The notes: generated from the sequence alone by a model not told the origin. DNA of 64,000 nt from Streptomyces sp. WMMB 322 (GCF_900090145.1 NZ_FMHI01000007.1:124001-188000); one strand, 5' to 3'; shown: positions 38,809 to 48,531, counted from the stretch's first letter. Made by a program: numbers and translations.

Positions 38809-39288
38809 TCACGGCTTGGTGAGACGCGCCGCCAGAGCGCGCTGCACCGGCTCGGGCACCAGGTTGGAGACGTCGCCGCCCCAGGTGGCAACCTCCTTGA
38901 CCAGGCTGGAGGAGAGGAAGCTGTAGGTGGGGTTGGTCGGCACGAAGAGCGTCTCGACGCCGGAGAGGCCGTTGTTCATCTGCGCCATCTGCAGCTCGTA
39001 GTCGAAGTCCGAAACCGCACGGAGCCCCTTGACGATGGCGGGGATGTCGCGGTCCTTGCAGAAGTCGACGAGCAGTCCGTGGAAGGCCTCCACGCGCACG
39101 TTGCCGAAGGCGGCGGTCACTTCGTGGATGAGGTCGATGCGCTCGTCCACGGAGAACAGGCCCTGCTTCGACTTGTTGATCATCACGGCCACGTAGACCG
39201 AGTCGTAGAGCTTGGAGGCGCGGGCGATGATGTCGAGGTGTCCGTTGGTGATGGGGTCGAAGGATCCCGGACAGACTGCGCGACGCAC
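38809..39288 (-). CDS. coaD: Phosphopantetheine adenylyltransferase
   Basis: Fourth step of coenzyme A synthesis (4'-phosphopantetheine plus ATP to dephospho-CoA). The product is 159 residues, standard length. [17 protein letters not shown] carries the nucleotidyltransferase TxGH motif, [19 protein letters not shown] the substrate pocket and [13 protein letters not shown] the second ATP motif. GTG at 39288 with GAGGAA 8 bases upstream. It is preceded by rsmD, the common rsmD-coaD pair. Confidence 0.97.
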   Translation of the reverse strand: MRRAVCPGSFDPITNGHLDIIARASKLYDSVYVAVMINKSKQGLFSVDERIDLIHEVTAAFGNVRVEAFHGLLVDFCKDRDIPAIVKGLRAVSDFDYELQMAQMNNGLSGVETLFVPTNPTYSFLSSSLVKEVATWGGDVSNLVPEPVQRALAARLTKP

Positions 39289-39341
39289 TGGTGGTTCCTC
39301 GCTCTCCGGACGATGGGGGGTCTGTGGGGTGTCCGCGGAGT

Positions 39342-39944
39342 TCATGGTGTGGGGGTCTCTCCGCTCGCGGCGGCGCGACCGTACCAGAGCGTCCCTTCGC
39401 CGTAGCGCCTGGCCCGCAGGCCCACAAAGCCCCCGGGCCAGCGGAATTCGCCGCCACGCGTACTCCGCTCCACGGTGACGAGCGCGTCGTCGGTCAGCCA
39501 GGGCCCGGAGCGGAGTGTGAGCAGAATCTCGCGGACCTGCTCGTCCGTGACGGCGTACGGGGGGTCCAGGAAGATCACGTCGTAGGGGTCGCCGGGCGGT
39601 GAACCGGCGATGGCCGCCTCGGCCTTGGCGTGGCGCACCTCGGCACCGGGCAGCCCCAGCGCACGCACGTTCTGCCGGATGGTGCGGGCCGCGCGGGCGT
39701 CCGACTCGACGAGGAGCACGTGAGCAGCGCCGCGCGAGAGCGCTTCGAGGCCGACCGCGCCGGAACCGCCGTACAGGTCGAGTACGCGTCTGCCGTGCCA
39801 GGCAGCCGTGCCCGAGCCGCCCAACTGAGCCTCCCAGCTGGAGAACATGCCCTCGCGCGCGCGGTCGGAGGTGGGCCGCGTGCCCTGGCCCGGCGGCACG
39901 GTCAGGCGGCGGCCGCCGACGGCTCCTGCGATCACGCGGGTCAT
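39342..39944 (-). CDS. rsmD: 16S rRNA (guanine966-N2)-methyltransferase
   Basis: SAM-dependent methyltransferase of 200 residues acting on the 30S subunit. [19 protein letters not shown] and [15 protein letters not shown] open the family; [19 protein letters not shown] is SAM motif I and FLDPPY the catalytic NPPY-type motif. ATG at 39944. It lies 53 bp upstream of coaD and 121 bp downstream of recG on the same strand. Confidence 0.95.
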   Translation of the reverse strand: MTRVIAGAVGGRRLTVPPGQGTRPTSDRAREGMFSSWEAQLGGSGTAAWHGRRVLDLYGGSGAVGLEALSRGAAHVLLVESDARAARTIRQNVRALGLPGAEVRHAKAEAAIAGSPPGDPYDVIFLDPPYAVTDEQVREILLTLRSGPWLTDDALVTVERSTRGGEFRWPGGFVGLRARRYGEGTLWYGRAAASGETPTP

Positions 39945-40065
39945 GGTGCGGGTGCCCTTCGTTCTCTCGTGCGGCCGGTACCGGCCCGGACTCCGGCCGT
40001 CGCAACCGAGGATCCCACGGCGGCGGCTCGCCCGCCCGCCCCGGGGCGGCGGCCGGCCGTCCCCG

Positions 40066-43000
40066 TCATCCCTTGTCGAGGAAGTCCTCGCGCTCCTCGT
40101 CGAGCAGGGCCGCCAGCGCGGTGCGCAGCTCCGGCAGCCGCTCCAGACCGGGGTCCTCCGCCACGACGGCGGTCGCCGCCCGCCGCGCCGCCTCGATGAT
40201 CTCCTCGTCCTCGATCACGGCGAGCATCCGCAGCGAGGTGCGGACGCCCGACTGCGCCTGCCCCAGCACGTCGCCCTCCCGGCGCTGTTCCAGGTCGACG
40301 CGGGAGAGCTCGAAGCCGTCCAGCGTGGCGGCGACCGCGTCCAGCCGGGCACGGGCGGGGCCCGCCTCCGGCGCCTCGGTGACCAGCAGGCACAGGCCGG
40401 CTGCGGAACCACGGCCGACGCGTCCGCGCAGCTGGTGGAGCTGGGAGACGCCGAACCGGTCCGCGTCCATGATCACCATGACGGTGGCGTTCGGTACGTC
40501 CACGCCGACCTCGATGACGGTCGTCGCGACGAGGACGTCGACCTCTCCCTCGGCGAAGCGGCGCATGACGTCGTCCTTGACGTCCGGCTGCATCCGCCCG
40601 TGCAGCGCCTCCACTCGAAGCCCGGCCAGCGGCCCCTCGCGCAGCTGCGCCACGGTGTCGAGCACGGACAGCGGCGGGCGCCTGCTCTCGTCCTCGCCGT
40701 CGGCGGCCCCTTCCCCCTCCCCCTGCGCCGCTTCCTCCGCCGCTCTGTCGCGTCCTGCGGTCTTCCGCCTGCCGGAGCTGCCCGCCGGCTTGCCGGCCCC
40801 TTCCTGCTCCTCCTCGTCGCCGATGCGCGGACAGACCACGTACGTCTGGTGCCCGGCCTCCGTCTCCTCCCGTACGCGCTCCCACGTACGGGCCAGGAAG
40901 TGCGGCTTGTCCCTCGCGGGCACGACATGGCTGGCGATGGGAGAGCGGCCTGCCGGGAGCTGGTCCAGCACGGAGGTCTCCAGATCGCCGAAGACGGTCA
41001 TGGCGACGGTGCGCGGGATGGGCGTAGCCGTCATCACCAGCAGGTGCGGCGGGTGAACTCCCTTGGAGCGCAGGGCGTCCCGCTGCTCCACGCCGAAGCG
41101 GTGCTGCTCGTCGACGACGACGAGACCCAGGTCGTGGAAGCGGACCTTGTCCTCGATCAGCGCGTGCGTGCCGATGACGATCCCGGCTTCCCCCGTGGCC
41201 AGGTCCAGCAGGGCCTGGCGGCGGGCGGCGGCGCCCATGGAGCCGGTGAGCAGCACGACCTTCGTGGCGTTCTCCGCGCCGCCGAGCATGCCGCCCTCGG
41301 CGAGCTCGCCCATCAGGCCCGTCACGGAGCGGTGATGCTGCTGCGCGAGGACCTCGGTGGGGGCGAGCAGCGCGGCCTGGCCGCCGCTGTCGACGACGGT
41401 CAGCATCGCGCGCGTGGCCACCATCGTGTTGTGCGTGACCGTGAAGTTGTCGGTGACGTAGGCGCTGTCGGGGTGGCGCACGCTGATGCACTGGACCTGC
41501 TTGCGGCCCACGGGGTCGGCCGCACGTACGGACCGGCGCAGCGAACGGGGTGCGCTCCCCCTTGCGGTGCCGCGGACCTCCCCGGCCTCCGGGCGGAACG
41601 GGCCGTGTTCCGGCGGCAGCAGCACCGTGACGGCCGACTCCGCCGGCGTCGGCCCGTCGTGCGGGGGCCTCTCCGGTGTGAGGCGTGCGTGTCCGCCGAG
41701 GGAGCGCGCCAGCCACGCGACGTCCTCGGCGAGCGCCCGGCAGCGGGAGCGGAGGACGACGGCGTCCCCTCCCCCGGCTCCTTCACCTGCCGGTTCGGGC
41801 CCGTCCTCCCGGCCGTCGGCTCCCGCGTCGAGGATGCCCCGGAGCAGGGCCAGCCTGTTCTTGACCGAGTCCTCCATGAACGCGCGCGGAACGCGGTCGG
41901 CGCCGCCGGGACGCCCCAGCTCGGCACCCGTCGCATACGGGTCCGCCGGGCCCTCGGCGGGGGCGCCCAGATCCACCGGGACCGCCTGCGGCAGATACCA
42001 CTTCGGCGAACCGGCGGGCGACGTCAGGTCGTTCCTGATCTCCCGCGTGGTCAGCACCTGCGGACGCTCGCCCCGTTCCCACGCCTCGGCCGTGGCCACG
42101 AGCCACAGGTGTTCGTCGTCGCACTCGACGGTGCTTCCGTCGGAGAGCGTCAACCGCCATACCTCGCGCTCTCCTTGGGGAAAGATCCCCTCCACCGGCG
42201 CCGGTTCGCCGGAGGGCGTGATCACCTCGTCGCCGACGCCGATCTCCCGCATCTCGCGGAACCCGCCCGGCGTGAGGACGAGGGCGTCCAGCGGCTGCGC
42301 CTTGCCGGACCCCACTTCGCCCTGGAGGAGCCGGTGCATCGGGTGTTCGGTGGCCAGGTCGTCGAAGACTTCACGGCTGACACTGCGCTGCCCGTCGGTG
42401 AGGGTGAAGGGCAGCTTGGCGTCGAAGGCGTCCAGCAGGCCGCCCTCGACGGGCACGCGTGCCACGGCGGGCAGTTGGGCATCGGCAGCCCTCCGGCGGG
42501 CGAGGGCGACCTGGAGGATGAAGGCCTCGTCCCACTTCAGCCTGTCGCGGGCCGCCGCCACGTCGGCCTTCGTCCGCGGCCGGTGCACCTTCTCGAACGC
42601 GTCGGGCAGCGGGATGAGGCGCCGCTCCTCGCGGATGGCGGACGGCAGCGGGTCGACGAGGCCGTCCCAGCCGGTGGCCTGCATCGAGGCGAGCACCGTG
42701 CCGAGAGACTTGGCGATCTTCCAGGACGCCATCTGCGCCACGGCCGGATAGATCGGCATCAGCCTGTTGGCGAACGCGTCGACTTCCTCGCTGCCGCTTC
42801 CGGCGCCGAGCTTCTCGTACTGCGGATGCGCGAGCTGGAGACGGCCGTTGAAGACGCCGACCTTGCCGGCGAACATCGCCCGCGTGCCCGGCTGCAGGTC
42901 CTTCTGCGGCTGGTAGATGCCCCGCCCGAAGAAGACCAGCTGCAACTGGCCGCTGCCGTCGGTGAGAACGACCTCGAGCCGCTGCCCCCGGCCGCGGTTG

Positions 43001-43215
43001 AAGGTGTGCACCTTGGACTTGGCGACCTGTGCGACGACGGTCACGTGCTCGTCCAGCGGCAGGTCCGACAGCCGCGTCAGCTGACCGCGCTCCTCGTACC
43101 GCCGCGGGTAGTGGTGGAGGAGGTCGCCGACCGTGTTCAGGCCGAGATGTTCGGACAGGACCTTGGCGGTGCTGCCGCCCAGGTGCTTCTTCAGGGATTC
43201 GTCGAGCGCGGACAC
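40066..43215 (-). CDS. recG: ATP-dependent DNA helicase RecG precursor with in-frame intein
   Basis: Branch-migration helicase that reverses stalled forks. The precursor is 1049 residues; removing 291 leaves 758, normal for RecG. The host protein has the wedge/OB domain (LLHHYPRRYEERGQL, GKVGVFNGRLQLAHPQY) and helicase motifs I (split GSGK-T), Ia (LLAPTEVLAQQH), II (DEQHRFG), III (VMTATPIPRT), V-VI (VGVDVPNATVMVIMDADRFG, QLRGRVGRG). An acidic Lys/Gly-rich insert lies near 800-850. The intein is between the Lys and Thr of Walker A, so ATP binding requires splicing. The GTG at 43215 fits family starts (SALDESLKKHLG) although GGAGG is only one base before it; ATG 43233 is the alternative. Confidence 0.95.
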   Translation of the reverse strand: MSALDESLKKHLGGSTAKVLSEHLGLNTVGDLLHHYPRRYEERGQLTRLSDLPLDEHVTVVAQVAKSKVHTFNRGRGQRLEVVLTDGSGQLQLVFFGRGIYQPQKDLQPGTRAMFAGKVGVFNGRLQLAHPQYEKLGAGSGSEEVDAFANRLMPIYPAVAQMASWKIAKSLGTVLASMQATGWDGLVDPLPSAIREERRLIPLPDAFEKVHRPRTKADVAAARDRLKWDEAFILQVALARRRAADAQLPAVARVPVEGGLLDAFDAKLPFTLTDGQRSVSREVFDDLATEHPMHRLLQGEVGSGKAQPLDALVLTPGGFREMREIGVGDEVITPSGEPAPVEGIFPQGEREVWRLTLSDGSTVECDDEHLWLVATAEAWERGERPQVLTTREIRNDLTSPAGSPKWYLPQAVPVDLGAPAEGPADPYATGAELGRPGGADRVPRAFMEDSVKNRLALLRGILDAGADGREDGPEPAGEGAGGGDAVVLRSRCRALAEDVAWLARSLGGHARLTPERPPHDGPTPAESAVTVLLPPEHGPFRPEAGEVRGTARGSAPRSLRRSVRAADPVGRKQVQCISVRHPDSAYVTDNFTVTHNTMVATRAMLTVVDSGGQAALLAPTEVLAQQHHRSVTGLMGELAEGGMLGGAENATKVVLLTGSMGAAARRQALLDLATGEAGIVIGTHALIEDKVRFHDLGLVVVDEQHRFGVEQRDALRSKGVHPPHLLVMTATPIPRTVAMTVFGDLETSVLDQLPAGRSPIASHVVPARDKPHFLARTWERVREETEAGHQTYVVCPRIGDEEEQEGAGKPAGSSGRRKTAGRDRAAEEAAQGEGEGAADGEDESRRPPLSVLDTVAQLREGPLAGLRVEALHGRMQPDVKDDVMRRFAEGEVDVLVATTVIEVGVDVPNATVMVIMDADRFGVSQLHQLRGRVGRGSAAGLCLLVTEAPEAGPARARLDAVAATLDGFELSRVDLEQRREGDVLGQAQSGVRTSLRMLAVIEDEEIIEAARRAATAVVAEDPGLERLPELRTALAALLDEEREDFLDKG
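41428..42300 (-). other. Class 3-type intein in RecG (291 residues)
   Basis: Protein-splicing element, in frame, between GEVGSGK and TMVATRAML of RecG. Residue 1 is Ala (AQPLDALVLTPGGF), not Cys or Ser. GVGDEVITPSG completes block A. Block B is CDDEHLWLVAT with Trp66; block F is VQCISVRHPDSAYVTD with Cys271; block G ends FTVTHN with Thr289, His290, Asn291. Trp, Cys and Thr are the WCT triad of class 3 inteins, in which the block F Cys starts splicing and Ala1 is allowed. The +1 extein residue is Thr. A degenerate LAGLIDADG-like stretch (residues 149-163, LALLRGILDAGADG) and a Ser/Arg/Leu-rich second part are remnants of a homing endonuclease; the first LAGLIDADG motif is missing. Confidence 0.92.
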
Positions 43216-43408
43216 GCCTCCATTGCACACCATCACGCTGACAGGACCGGGGCAATGGACGAGGCCGGGGCCCGGCCGGTGTGCCGCGCGGCGGAGGGCC
43301 GGGACTGTGGTCCCCGCCGGTCCGGCTCGTGGCGCGCGGTGCCGCCTGTGCCGGCGAGGAGACCGGGGGAGGCAAGCGGGGAGGGCCGGCGGGGAGCCGG
43401 CCCGGTCC

Positions 43409-45256
43409 TCACTCGACGCCGATCAGCAGCAGCGAGGAGTGCTGCCGCCCTTCGTGCACCACCGTGTCCACGGCGAGATGACCGGCGCGCACCTGCTCCT
43501 CCAGCCGGTCCGCCAGCCCCCGCGGAGCGTGTTCGCCGACGATCAGCGTGACCAGCTCCCCGCCCGCGGCGAGCATCCGCTCCAGCACCTCCGCGGCCAC
43601 CTCGGCGGCGTCGCGGCCGATGACGACGACATCGTCCTCCACGAGACCGAGCACGTCACCGGCCTCGCAGACCCCGGCCATCGTCCAGAACGGGCGGTCT
43701 GCGACGGTCACTCGGCCGTAGCGGGTCGCTCCGGCCGCATTGGTCATGGCGACGACGTCGTCGTCGAAGCGGCGCTCCGGATCGTGCACCGCCAGCGCGG
43801 CGATGCCCTGCACCTCGGCCCGGGTGGGAACGACCGAGACGCGCAGCCGCGGTGCGGCCGACCGCGCCCCGTCCGCGGCACGCGCGGCGGCCGCGTGGAG
43901 GTCGATGTCGTTCGGCAGCAGCACGACCTCGGCCGCGCCGGTCTCGCGTATGGCGGCCGCCAGGGGCTCCCCGTCCGGGCCTCCGAGGGCTTCCTTCGCC
44001 CGCACGACCCTCGCGCCTGCCTCCTCGCAGAGCCCGGCCAGGCCGTCCCCCCGGACGACGGCGACGACGGCGCGGCCCCGCGGGGCCGAACTGCCGGTGA
44101 CAGCGCCGGATTCGGACTCGGCACCGGAACCGGCACGGGCACCGGAACCGGCTCCGGCACGGGCACCTGCGCCCGCACCGGAGTCGGTTTCGCCGGCCCC
44201 CGGGGCGCAGGGCCCGCCGCCCTCGCCCGCGGTGAGGCGGGTGATGCGGATGCGATGCGGGCGTCCCGCGCCGACACCCGCCTCCACAGCGGCACCGGCG
44301 TCGTCGACGTGCACGTGCACGCTCCACAGCCCGTCCCCGCCGCCGACCACGAGCGAGTCGCCGAGCCCGTCGAGGCGTTCGCGCAGGGCGGCCACCGCGG
44401 CCGCATCGGCGTCCAGGAGGTACATCACCTCGTACGCGCCGCCGCCTCCACCGGGTTGTGCGGGCCCCGCGGCCGAAGTGCCGCCGTCCACGGGGGCGTT
44501 GAACGCGGTGTACGCCCGGCGCCTGCGCGAGGCGGCCTCCGGCTCCGGATCCCCGAGGGCGTCGGCCAGCGCACCGAGCACCGCGACAAGGCCGCTGCCG
44601 CCGGCGTCCACGACTCCGGCGCGGCGCAGCACGTCGAGCTGCCCGGTGGTCTGCGCCAGCGCCTCGCGGGAGCCTTCGTACGCGGCGCGGGCCACCTCCG
44701 CGGCACCCGTGCCGTGCCGGCCGGCCGCGTGCGCCGCGGCGTCGGCCGCCGCCCGCGCGACGCTGAGCATCGTGCCCTCCACGGGGTGTGCGACGGCCTC
44801 GTACGCCGAGTCCGCCGCCCGTGCCAGTGCCTCGGCCAACAACCGTGCCTCTCCCGGGACTTCGGCCGCCCCCTCCGTCGCGGCTCCTGCCGGGGCGTCG
44901 GCCGGAGCGTCGGCCGGGTCGGAGGCACCGGTGCCTGCCGAAGCTCCGGCGGCCCCGTACGCCTCCGCCATGCCGCGCAGCAACTGCGCCAGGATCGTGC
45001 CGGAGTTGCCGCACGCGCCGAGCAGCGCGCCCCGGGACAGCACGCGGAGGGCGGGCGCGGCCTGGTCGCCGCCGTCCCATTCGGCATCCAGGGCCTGCGC
45101 CGCGGCCTGGAGGGTCCGCCGCAGGTTGGTGCCGGTGTCGCCGTCCGCCACGGGGAAGACGTTGATCGCGTCGATCTCCTCGCACGCCTCACCGACCGCC
45201 TCCAGCGCGAAGGCCGTCCATGCCCGTATCACCGTGGAGTCGAACGGCTGCGGCAC
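43409..45256 (-). CDS. DAK2-domain protein, FakA/YloV-like kinase
   Basis: Protein of 615 residues with the DhaL nucleotide-binding domain at the N-terminus (INVFPVADGDTGTNLRRT gives the Mg-ATP aspartates; GACGNSGTILAQLLRG) and the FakA C-terminal domain (VVAVVRGDGLAGLC, VVLLPNDIDLHAAA, FWTMAGVCEAGDVLGLVEDDVVVIG). In Firmicutes FakA with a DegV-type FakB phosphorylates fatty acids; no FakB gene is in this window. Two Ala/Gly/Ser-rich inserts (about 130-165 and 365-400) are not conserved. The GTG at 45256 has GGAGG 8 bases upstream and follows an inverted repeat. The order rpmB-DAK-recG is conserved in actinobacteria. Confidence 0.85.
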   Translation of the reverse strand: MPQPFDSTVIRAWTAFALEAVGEACEEIDAINVFPVADGDTGTNLRRTLQAAAQALDAEWDGGDQAAPALRVLSRGALLGACGNSGTILAQLLRGMAEAYGAAGASAGTGASDPADAPADAPAGAATEGAAEVPGEARLLAEALARAADSAYEAVAHPVEGTMLSVARAAADAAAHAAGRHGTGAAEVARAAYEGSREALAQTTGQLDVLRRAGVVDAGGSGLVAVLGALADALGDPEPEAASRRRRAYTAFNAPVDGGTSAAGPAQPGGGGGAYEVMYLLDADAAAVAALRERLDGLGDSLVVGGGDGLWSVHVHVDDAGAAVEAGVGAGRPHRIRITRLTAGEGGGPCAPGAGETDSGAGAGARAGAGSGARAGSGAESESGAVTGSSAPRGRAVVAVVRGDGLAGLCEEAGARVVRAKEALGGPDGEPLAAAIRETGAAEVVLLPNDIDLHAAAARAADGARSAAPRLRVSVVPTRAEVQGIAALAVHDPERRFDDDVVAMTNAAGATRYGRVTVADRPFWTMAGVCEAGDVLGLVEDDVVVIGRDAAEVAAEVLERMLAAGGELVTLIVGEHAPRGLADRLEEQVRAGHLAVDTVVHEGRQHSSLLLIGVE

Positions 45257-45277
45257 GTGAGGACCTCCTCTGGGGAC

Positions 45278-45298
45278 CGGAGACCGGGGCGGTCTCCG
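45278..45298. promoter_or_regulatory. Inverted repeat upstream of the DAK gene
   Basis: CGGAGACCG and CGGTCTCCG, perfect 9-bp arms around GGG, 22-42 bases before the DAK GTG. It may be a leader hairpin or an operator. The rest of the 441-bp divergent gap to rpmB shows no coding region or further clear motif; promoters for both genes must lie there. Confidence 0.45.
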
Positions 45299-45697
45299 TG
45301 CGGTCGGTTTCCGGTCTGCTTCCCGTATGCCCATACTCCGCGGCGAGCTGCCGCACAGGGCCGGATCCGGCAAGGACGACGGGGTTCCGAAGGCTAGATC
45401 AGAGCACCGGCGGCGCGCGCAACAGAACCGGCCTGCGGGCGGAGGAGGGGGCGCCCGGCGGAGAGGCCCCCCGATCCGACAGCCGATCCGATGGCCGGCG
45501 AGGGCCGGCGCGAGGGTCAGGCGTGCGCCCTCGCAGGCCTCACGGGCTGGTTTCGCCGTTCATGAGCAGGCGTTGTATGCTGCTCCGGTTGCCTGATGAG
45601 TATCGGGCGTCATGACCTCCCTGGCAGTGCCGGTCGATCACTGTGCCTGCGTCGCCGGGATTTTCCGTACATGCATCTGAAGTCTTTGGAGTGACCC

Positions 45698-45883
45698 GTG
45701 GCTGCCAACTGCGACGTCTGCGGCAAGGGGCCGGGCTTCGGCAACAGCATCTCCCACTCGCACCGCCGCACCCCGCGCCGCTGGAACCCGAACATCCAGC
45801 GCGTGCGTGCAGTGGTCAACGGGACGCCGAAGCGCCTCAACGCCTGCACCTCGTGCATCAAGGCCGGCAAGGTCTCGCGCTGA
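45698..45883 (+). CDS. rpmB: 50S ribosomal protein L28, zinc-binding type
   Basis: Protein of 61 residues starting [28 protein letters not shown] after the GTG at 45698, with a second cysteine pair CTSC near the end, so this is the C+ (zinc-ribbon) form. Streptomycetes often keep a C- paralogue under zinc control elsewhere; this copy, in the DAK-recG context, is the housekeeping one. GGAG lies about 6 bases upstream. Confidence 0.96.
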   Translation: MAANCDVCGKGPGFGNSISHSHRRTPRRWNPNIQRVRAVVNGTPKRLNACTSCIKAGKVSR

Positions 45884-45983
45884 CTCTCCCCCTGGGCCTG
45901 TAGGTATCCTCCCGCGCCGCCCGGCGCAGGGAAGGGCCCGGGTGGTGCTTCAGCAGTGCGGCCACCAGCCGGTTGCTTTCCGG

Positions 45984-46012
45984 AGCCGGTCCGTCGTCAC
46001 GACGGGCCGGCT
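45984..46012. terminator. Hairpin downstream of rpmB
   Basis: Twelve-bp arms AGCCGGTCCGTC and GACGGGCCGGCT with one G.T pair and a 5-base loop, about 100 bp after the rpmB stop and 150 bp beyond the thiD stop. The only strong structure between these convergent genes. Confidence 0.6.
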
Positions 46013-46159
46013 TCTCGCATGCCGAGGGCCGCTCCGAATGCTCCGCCGGCACCGCGACGATCCCTCGGCGCGCGACGAAAGCCTGAGCGGCAGCGGCACC
46101 CGCGCCGCGTGAACGGGGCGGGCCGGGCAGCCGGTTCCGGCAGCTCCCCACCGTCACAG

Positions 46160-46996
46160 TCAGCTCCCGCGCAGCCGCCAGCCGTGGTCCACGGGCCCCA
46201 GCCCCGCACCGAGCGCGAACCCCGCCGCGATCGCGCCCGTGACGTACTCCTTCGCCTCCCTCGCCGCATCCGGCACGGTCAGACCGCGTGCCAGTCCCGC
46301 CGCGAGTGCGCTGGCGAGGGTGCACCCGGTGCCGTGGGTGTGGCGGTTGTCGTGGCGCGGAGCCCGCAGCCAGTGCTCCTCGTGGCCGTCGGTGAGCAGG
46401 TCGACGGCTTCCCCGCCGCCGGTGCCCGCCCCGTCACGAGCCAGGTGCCCGCCCTTGACCAGTGCCCAGCGCGGCCCGTACGACAGCACGGCTGCGGCTG
46501 CCTCGCGCAGCCCCGCTTCGTCCGTGACGCGCACGCCCGTCAGCTGTGCGACCTCGTCGAGGTTGGGGGTGGCCACGGTCGCCGTCGGCAGGAGCTTGGT
46601 GCGTACGGAATCCAGCGCCTCCTGCGCGAGCAGCGGGTCGCCGTGCTTGGAGACGCCGACAGGGTCGACGACGACCGGTTCGCTCAGCCCGGACAGCAGC
46701 CCGGCCACGGTCTCGACCAGTTCCGCCGAGGCGAGCATTCCGGTCTTCGCCGCCTGGACGCCGATGTCGTCCACGACGCTGCGGAACTGCGCACGCACCG
46801 ACTCGGCCGGCAGTTCCCAGTAGCCCTGCACACCCACGGAGTTCTGCGCCGTGACGGCGGCGACGACGCTCATTCCGTGAGTCCCGAGAGCCAGCATCGT
46901 CTTGAGGTCGGCCTGGATGCCCGCGCCGCCTCCCGAGTCGGAACCGGCGATCGTCAGCACTCGGGGCGGCGCGGAGTGGGCGGGTGTCGTCTCCAT
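46160..46996 (-). CDS. thiD: Hydroxymethylpyrimidine (phosphate) kinase
   Basis: Thiamine-pathway kinase making HMP-PP. The product is 278 residues. The ribokinase-fold marks are [67 protein letters not shown] and [20 protein letters not shown] (anion hole and catalytic Asp region; the usual GTGC is present). The start is the ATG at 46996; an in-frame GTG two codons upstream is possible and neither has a strong Shine-Dalgarno. It follows thiL by 88 bp, so the two probably form a small thiamine operon. Confidence 0.93.
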   Translation of the reverse strand: METTPAHSAPPRVLTIAGSDSGGGAGIQADLKTMLALGTHGMSVVAAVTAQNSVGVQGYWELPAESVRAQFRSVVDDIGVQAAKTGMLASAELVETVAGLLSGLSEPVVVDPVGVSKHGDPLLAQEALDSVRTKLLPTATVATPNLDEVAQLTGVRVTDEAGLREAAAAVLSYGPRWALVKGGHLARDGAGTGGGEAVDLLTDGHEEHWLRAPRHDNRHTHGTGCTLASALAAGLARGLTVPDAAREAKEYVTGAIAAGFALGAGLGPVDHGWRLRGS

Positions 46997-47084
46997 GTGC
47001 ACAAACGTAGCCGGGCGTCCCGGACGGGCACGAGGGGCCGCGGCCACGGGCATCCCGGCCGGCCCCGGTCCGCCCGTGCCGGTC

Positions 47085-48101
47085 TCAGCTCCCGTCGCTG
47101 TCGCTCCCCGCGGCGAAGTGGTCCCAGCCGCCCGACCGCTCCCACGGTCTGCCGTCCACGGTCACACGGGGCGGCGTGCCGGGCGCGAGCACCCGGCCGA
47201 TCTTGCGCCAGCGCGCCGGAAGTTTCGCGGTGGAGGGGAACGTCGCCACGAGAGCGTGATCCTCGCCGCCGGTGAGCACCCAGTGCAGCGGATCGACGCC
47301 CACCGCCTGACCGATGTCGGACATCTGCGCGGGCACGTCGAGGTCCGCCGAGCGCAGATCGATGCGTACGTTGCTGGACTCGGCGATGTGCCCGAGGTCG
47401 GCCACGAGTCCGTCGCTGACGTCCGTCATCGCCGTGGCGCCGAGCTCCGCCGCGGCCGGTCCCGCGTGGTACGGCGGTTCGGGCCGCCGGTGCGCCTCGA
47501 CGAAGGCGCGGGGCGAGCGGAAGCCGCGCGAGAGCACGGCGTGGCCCGCCGCCGACCAGCCCAGCCAGCCCGTGACGGCCACGGTGTCGCCGGGACGCGC
47601 CCCGGACCTGGTGACCGGCTTCCTGTTGCGCAGGTCGCCGAGGGCGGTGATTGAGACGGTGATCGTCGCGCCGCGCACGACGTCACCGCCCACAACGGCC
47701 GCCGATGCGACCTGTGCCTCGTCACGGATGCCGTCCATGAGCTCCATGGGCCAGTTCGCGGGGAGTTCGGCGGGGACGACGAGACCGAGGAGCAGCGACG
47801 TCGGCACGGCCCCCATCGCGGCGATGTCGGCCAGGTTCTCGGCGACGGCCTTGCGTCCCACGTCGTACGCCGTGGACCAGTCACGCCGGAAGTGCCGCCC
47901 CTCGAGGAGGATGTCGGTCGTGGCGACGACTCTGCGGTCGGGCGCGGAGACCACCGCCGCGTCGTCGCCCGGACCGATCTGCACGGCCGGCGTGGTGTTC
48001 AGCCGGGACGTCAACTCCCGGATCAGGCCGAACTCTCCGAGCTCCCCGACGGTGCCGGGCGTCCGCGGCCGGCCCCCGCGGTACTCCCCGCTCAGATGCA
48101 T
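47085..48101 (-). CDS. thiL: Thiamine-monophosphate kinase
   Basis: Final step of thiamine diphosphate synthesis (TMP to TPP). The product is 338 residues, AIR-synthase-like fold. Family blocks: [86 protein letters not shown] and [16 protein letters not shown] at 48101 with GAAAGGG about 8 bases upstream. Confidence 0.95.
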   Translation of the reverse strand: MHLSGEYRGGRPRTPGTVGELGEFGLIRELTSRLNTTPAVQIGPGDDAAVVSAPDRRVVATTDILLEGRHFRRDWSTAYDVGRKAVAENLADIAAMGAVPTSLLLGLVVPAELPANWPMELMDGIRDEAQVASAAVVGGDVVRGATITVSITALGDLRNRKPVTRSGARPGDTVAVTGWLGWSAAGHAVLSRGFRSPRAFVEAHRRPEPPYHAGPAAAELGATAMTDVSDGLVADLGHIAESSNVRIDLRSADLDVPAQMSDIGQAVGVDPLHWVLTGGEDHALVATFPSTAKLPARWRKIGRVLAPGTPPRVTVDGRPWERSGGWDHFAAGSDSDGS

Positions 48102-48277
48102 CGCTGCGCCCTTTCGCCTGTCTCCCGCTGCCCGGCCCACGTCCGGCCGGTCTCCGGCTGCAGGAGCGTCAATCCGCTGTCACCGGCTGTGCTGCAGGTC
48201 TCCCGCGCGGTTGTGGCGACGCGGTACCGTGGCGATCCCGCTCCACCCATGATCCTCGTAGCCGCCCTGGAGGTTCC

Positions 48278-48511
48278 GTGGTACAGGCGTACATCCTGAT
48301 CCAGACCGAGGTCGGCAAGGCATCGACCGTCGCCGAGGTCATCACGAAGCTTCCCGGGATTCTTCAGGCGGAGGACGTGACCGGCCCGTACGACGTCATC
48401 GTGCGCGCGCAGTCCGACTCCGTCGACGAGCTCGGACGCATGGTCGTGGCCAAGATCCAGAAAGTGGACGGCATCACACGCACCCTGACCTGTCCGATCG
48501 TTCATCTCTAG
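48278..48511 (+). CDS. Stand-alone Lrp/AsnC ligand-binding (RAM) domain protein
   Basis: Protein of 77 residues consisting only of the AsnC-type effector domain: VQAYILIQTEVGKASTVAEVI, PGILQAEDVTGPYDVIVRAQ, GITRTLTCPIVHL. There is no HTH, so it may bind an amino acid and modulate a partner. GTG at 48278 with GGAGG 6 bases upstream. It is divergent from thiL and 20 bp before the DUF3515 gene. Confidence 0.9.
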   Translation: MVQAYILIQTEVGKASTVAEVITKLPGILQAEDVTGPYDVIVRAQSDSVDELGRMVVAKIQKVDGITRTLTCPIVHL

Positions 48512-48531
48512 CTCCCCCGTATGCTCGCCCG

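Noticed and set aside
40066..43215. recG as a pseudogene or two fused genes
   Set aside because: The frame is continuous and all helicase motifs are kept; the insert has the specific features of an intein at Walker A.
39847..43551. Plus-strand open frame of 1234 codons opposite recG and rsmD
   Set aside because: Shadow of the recG codon bias; no recognisable motif, and it spans several real genes on the other strand.
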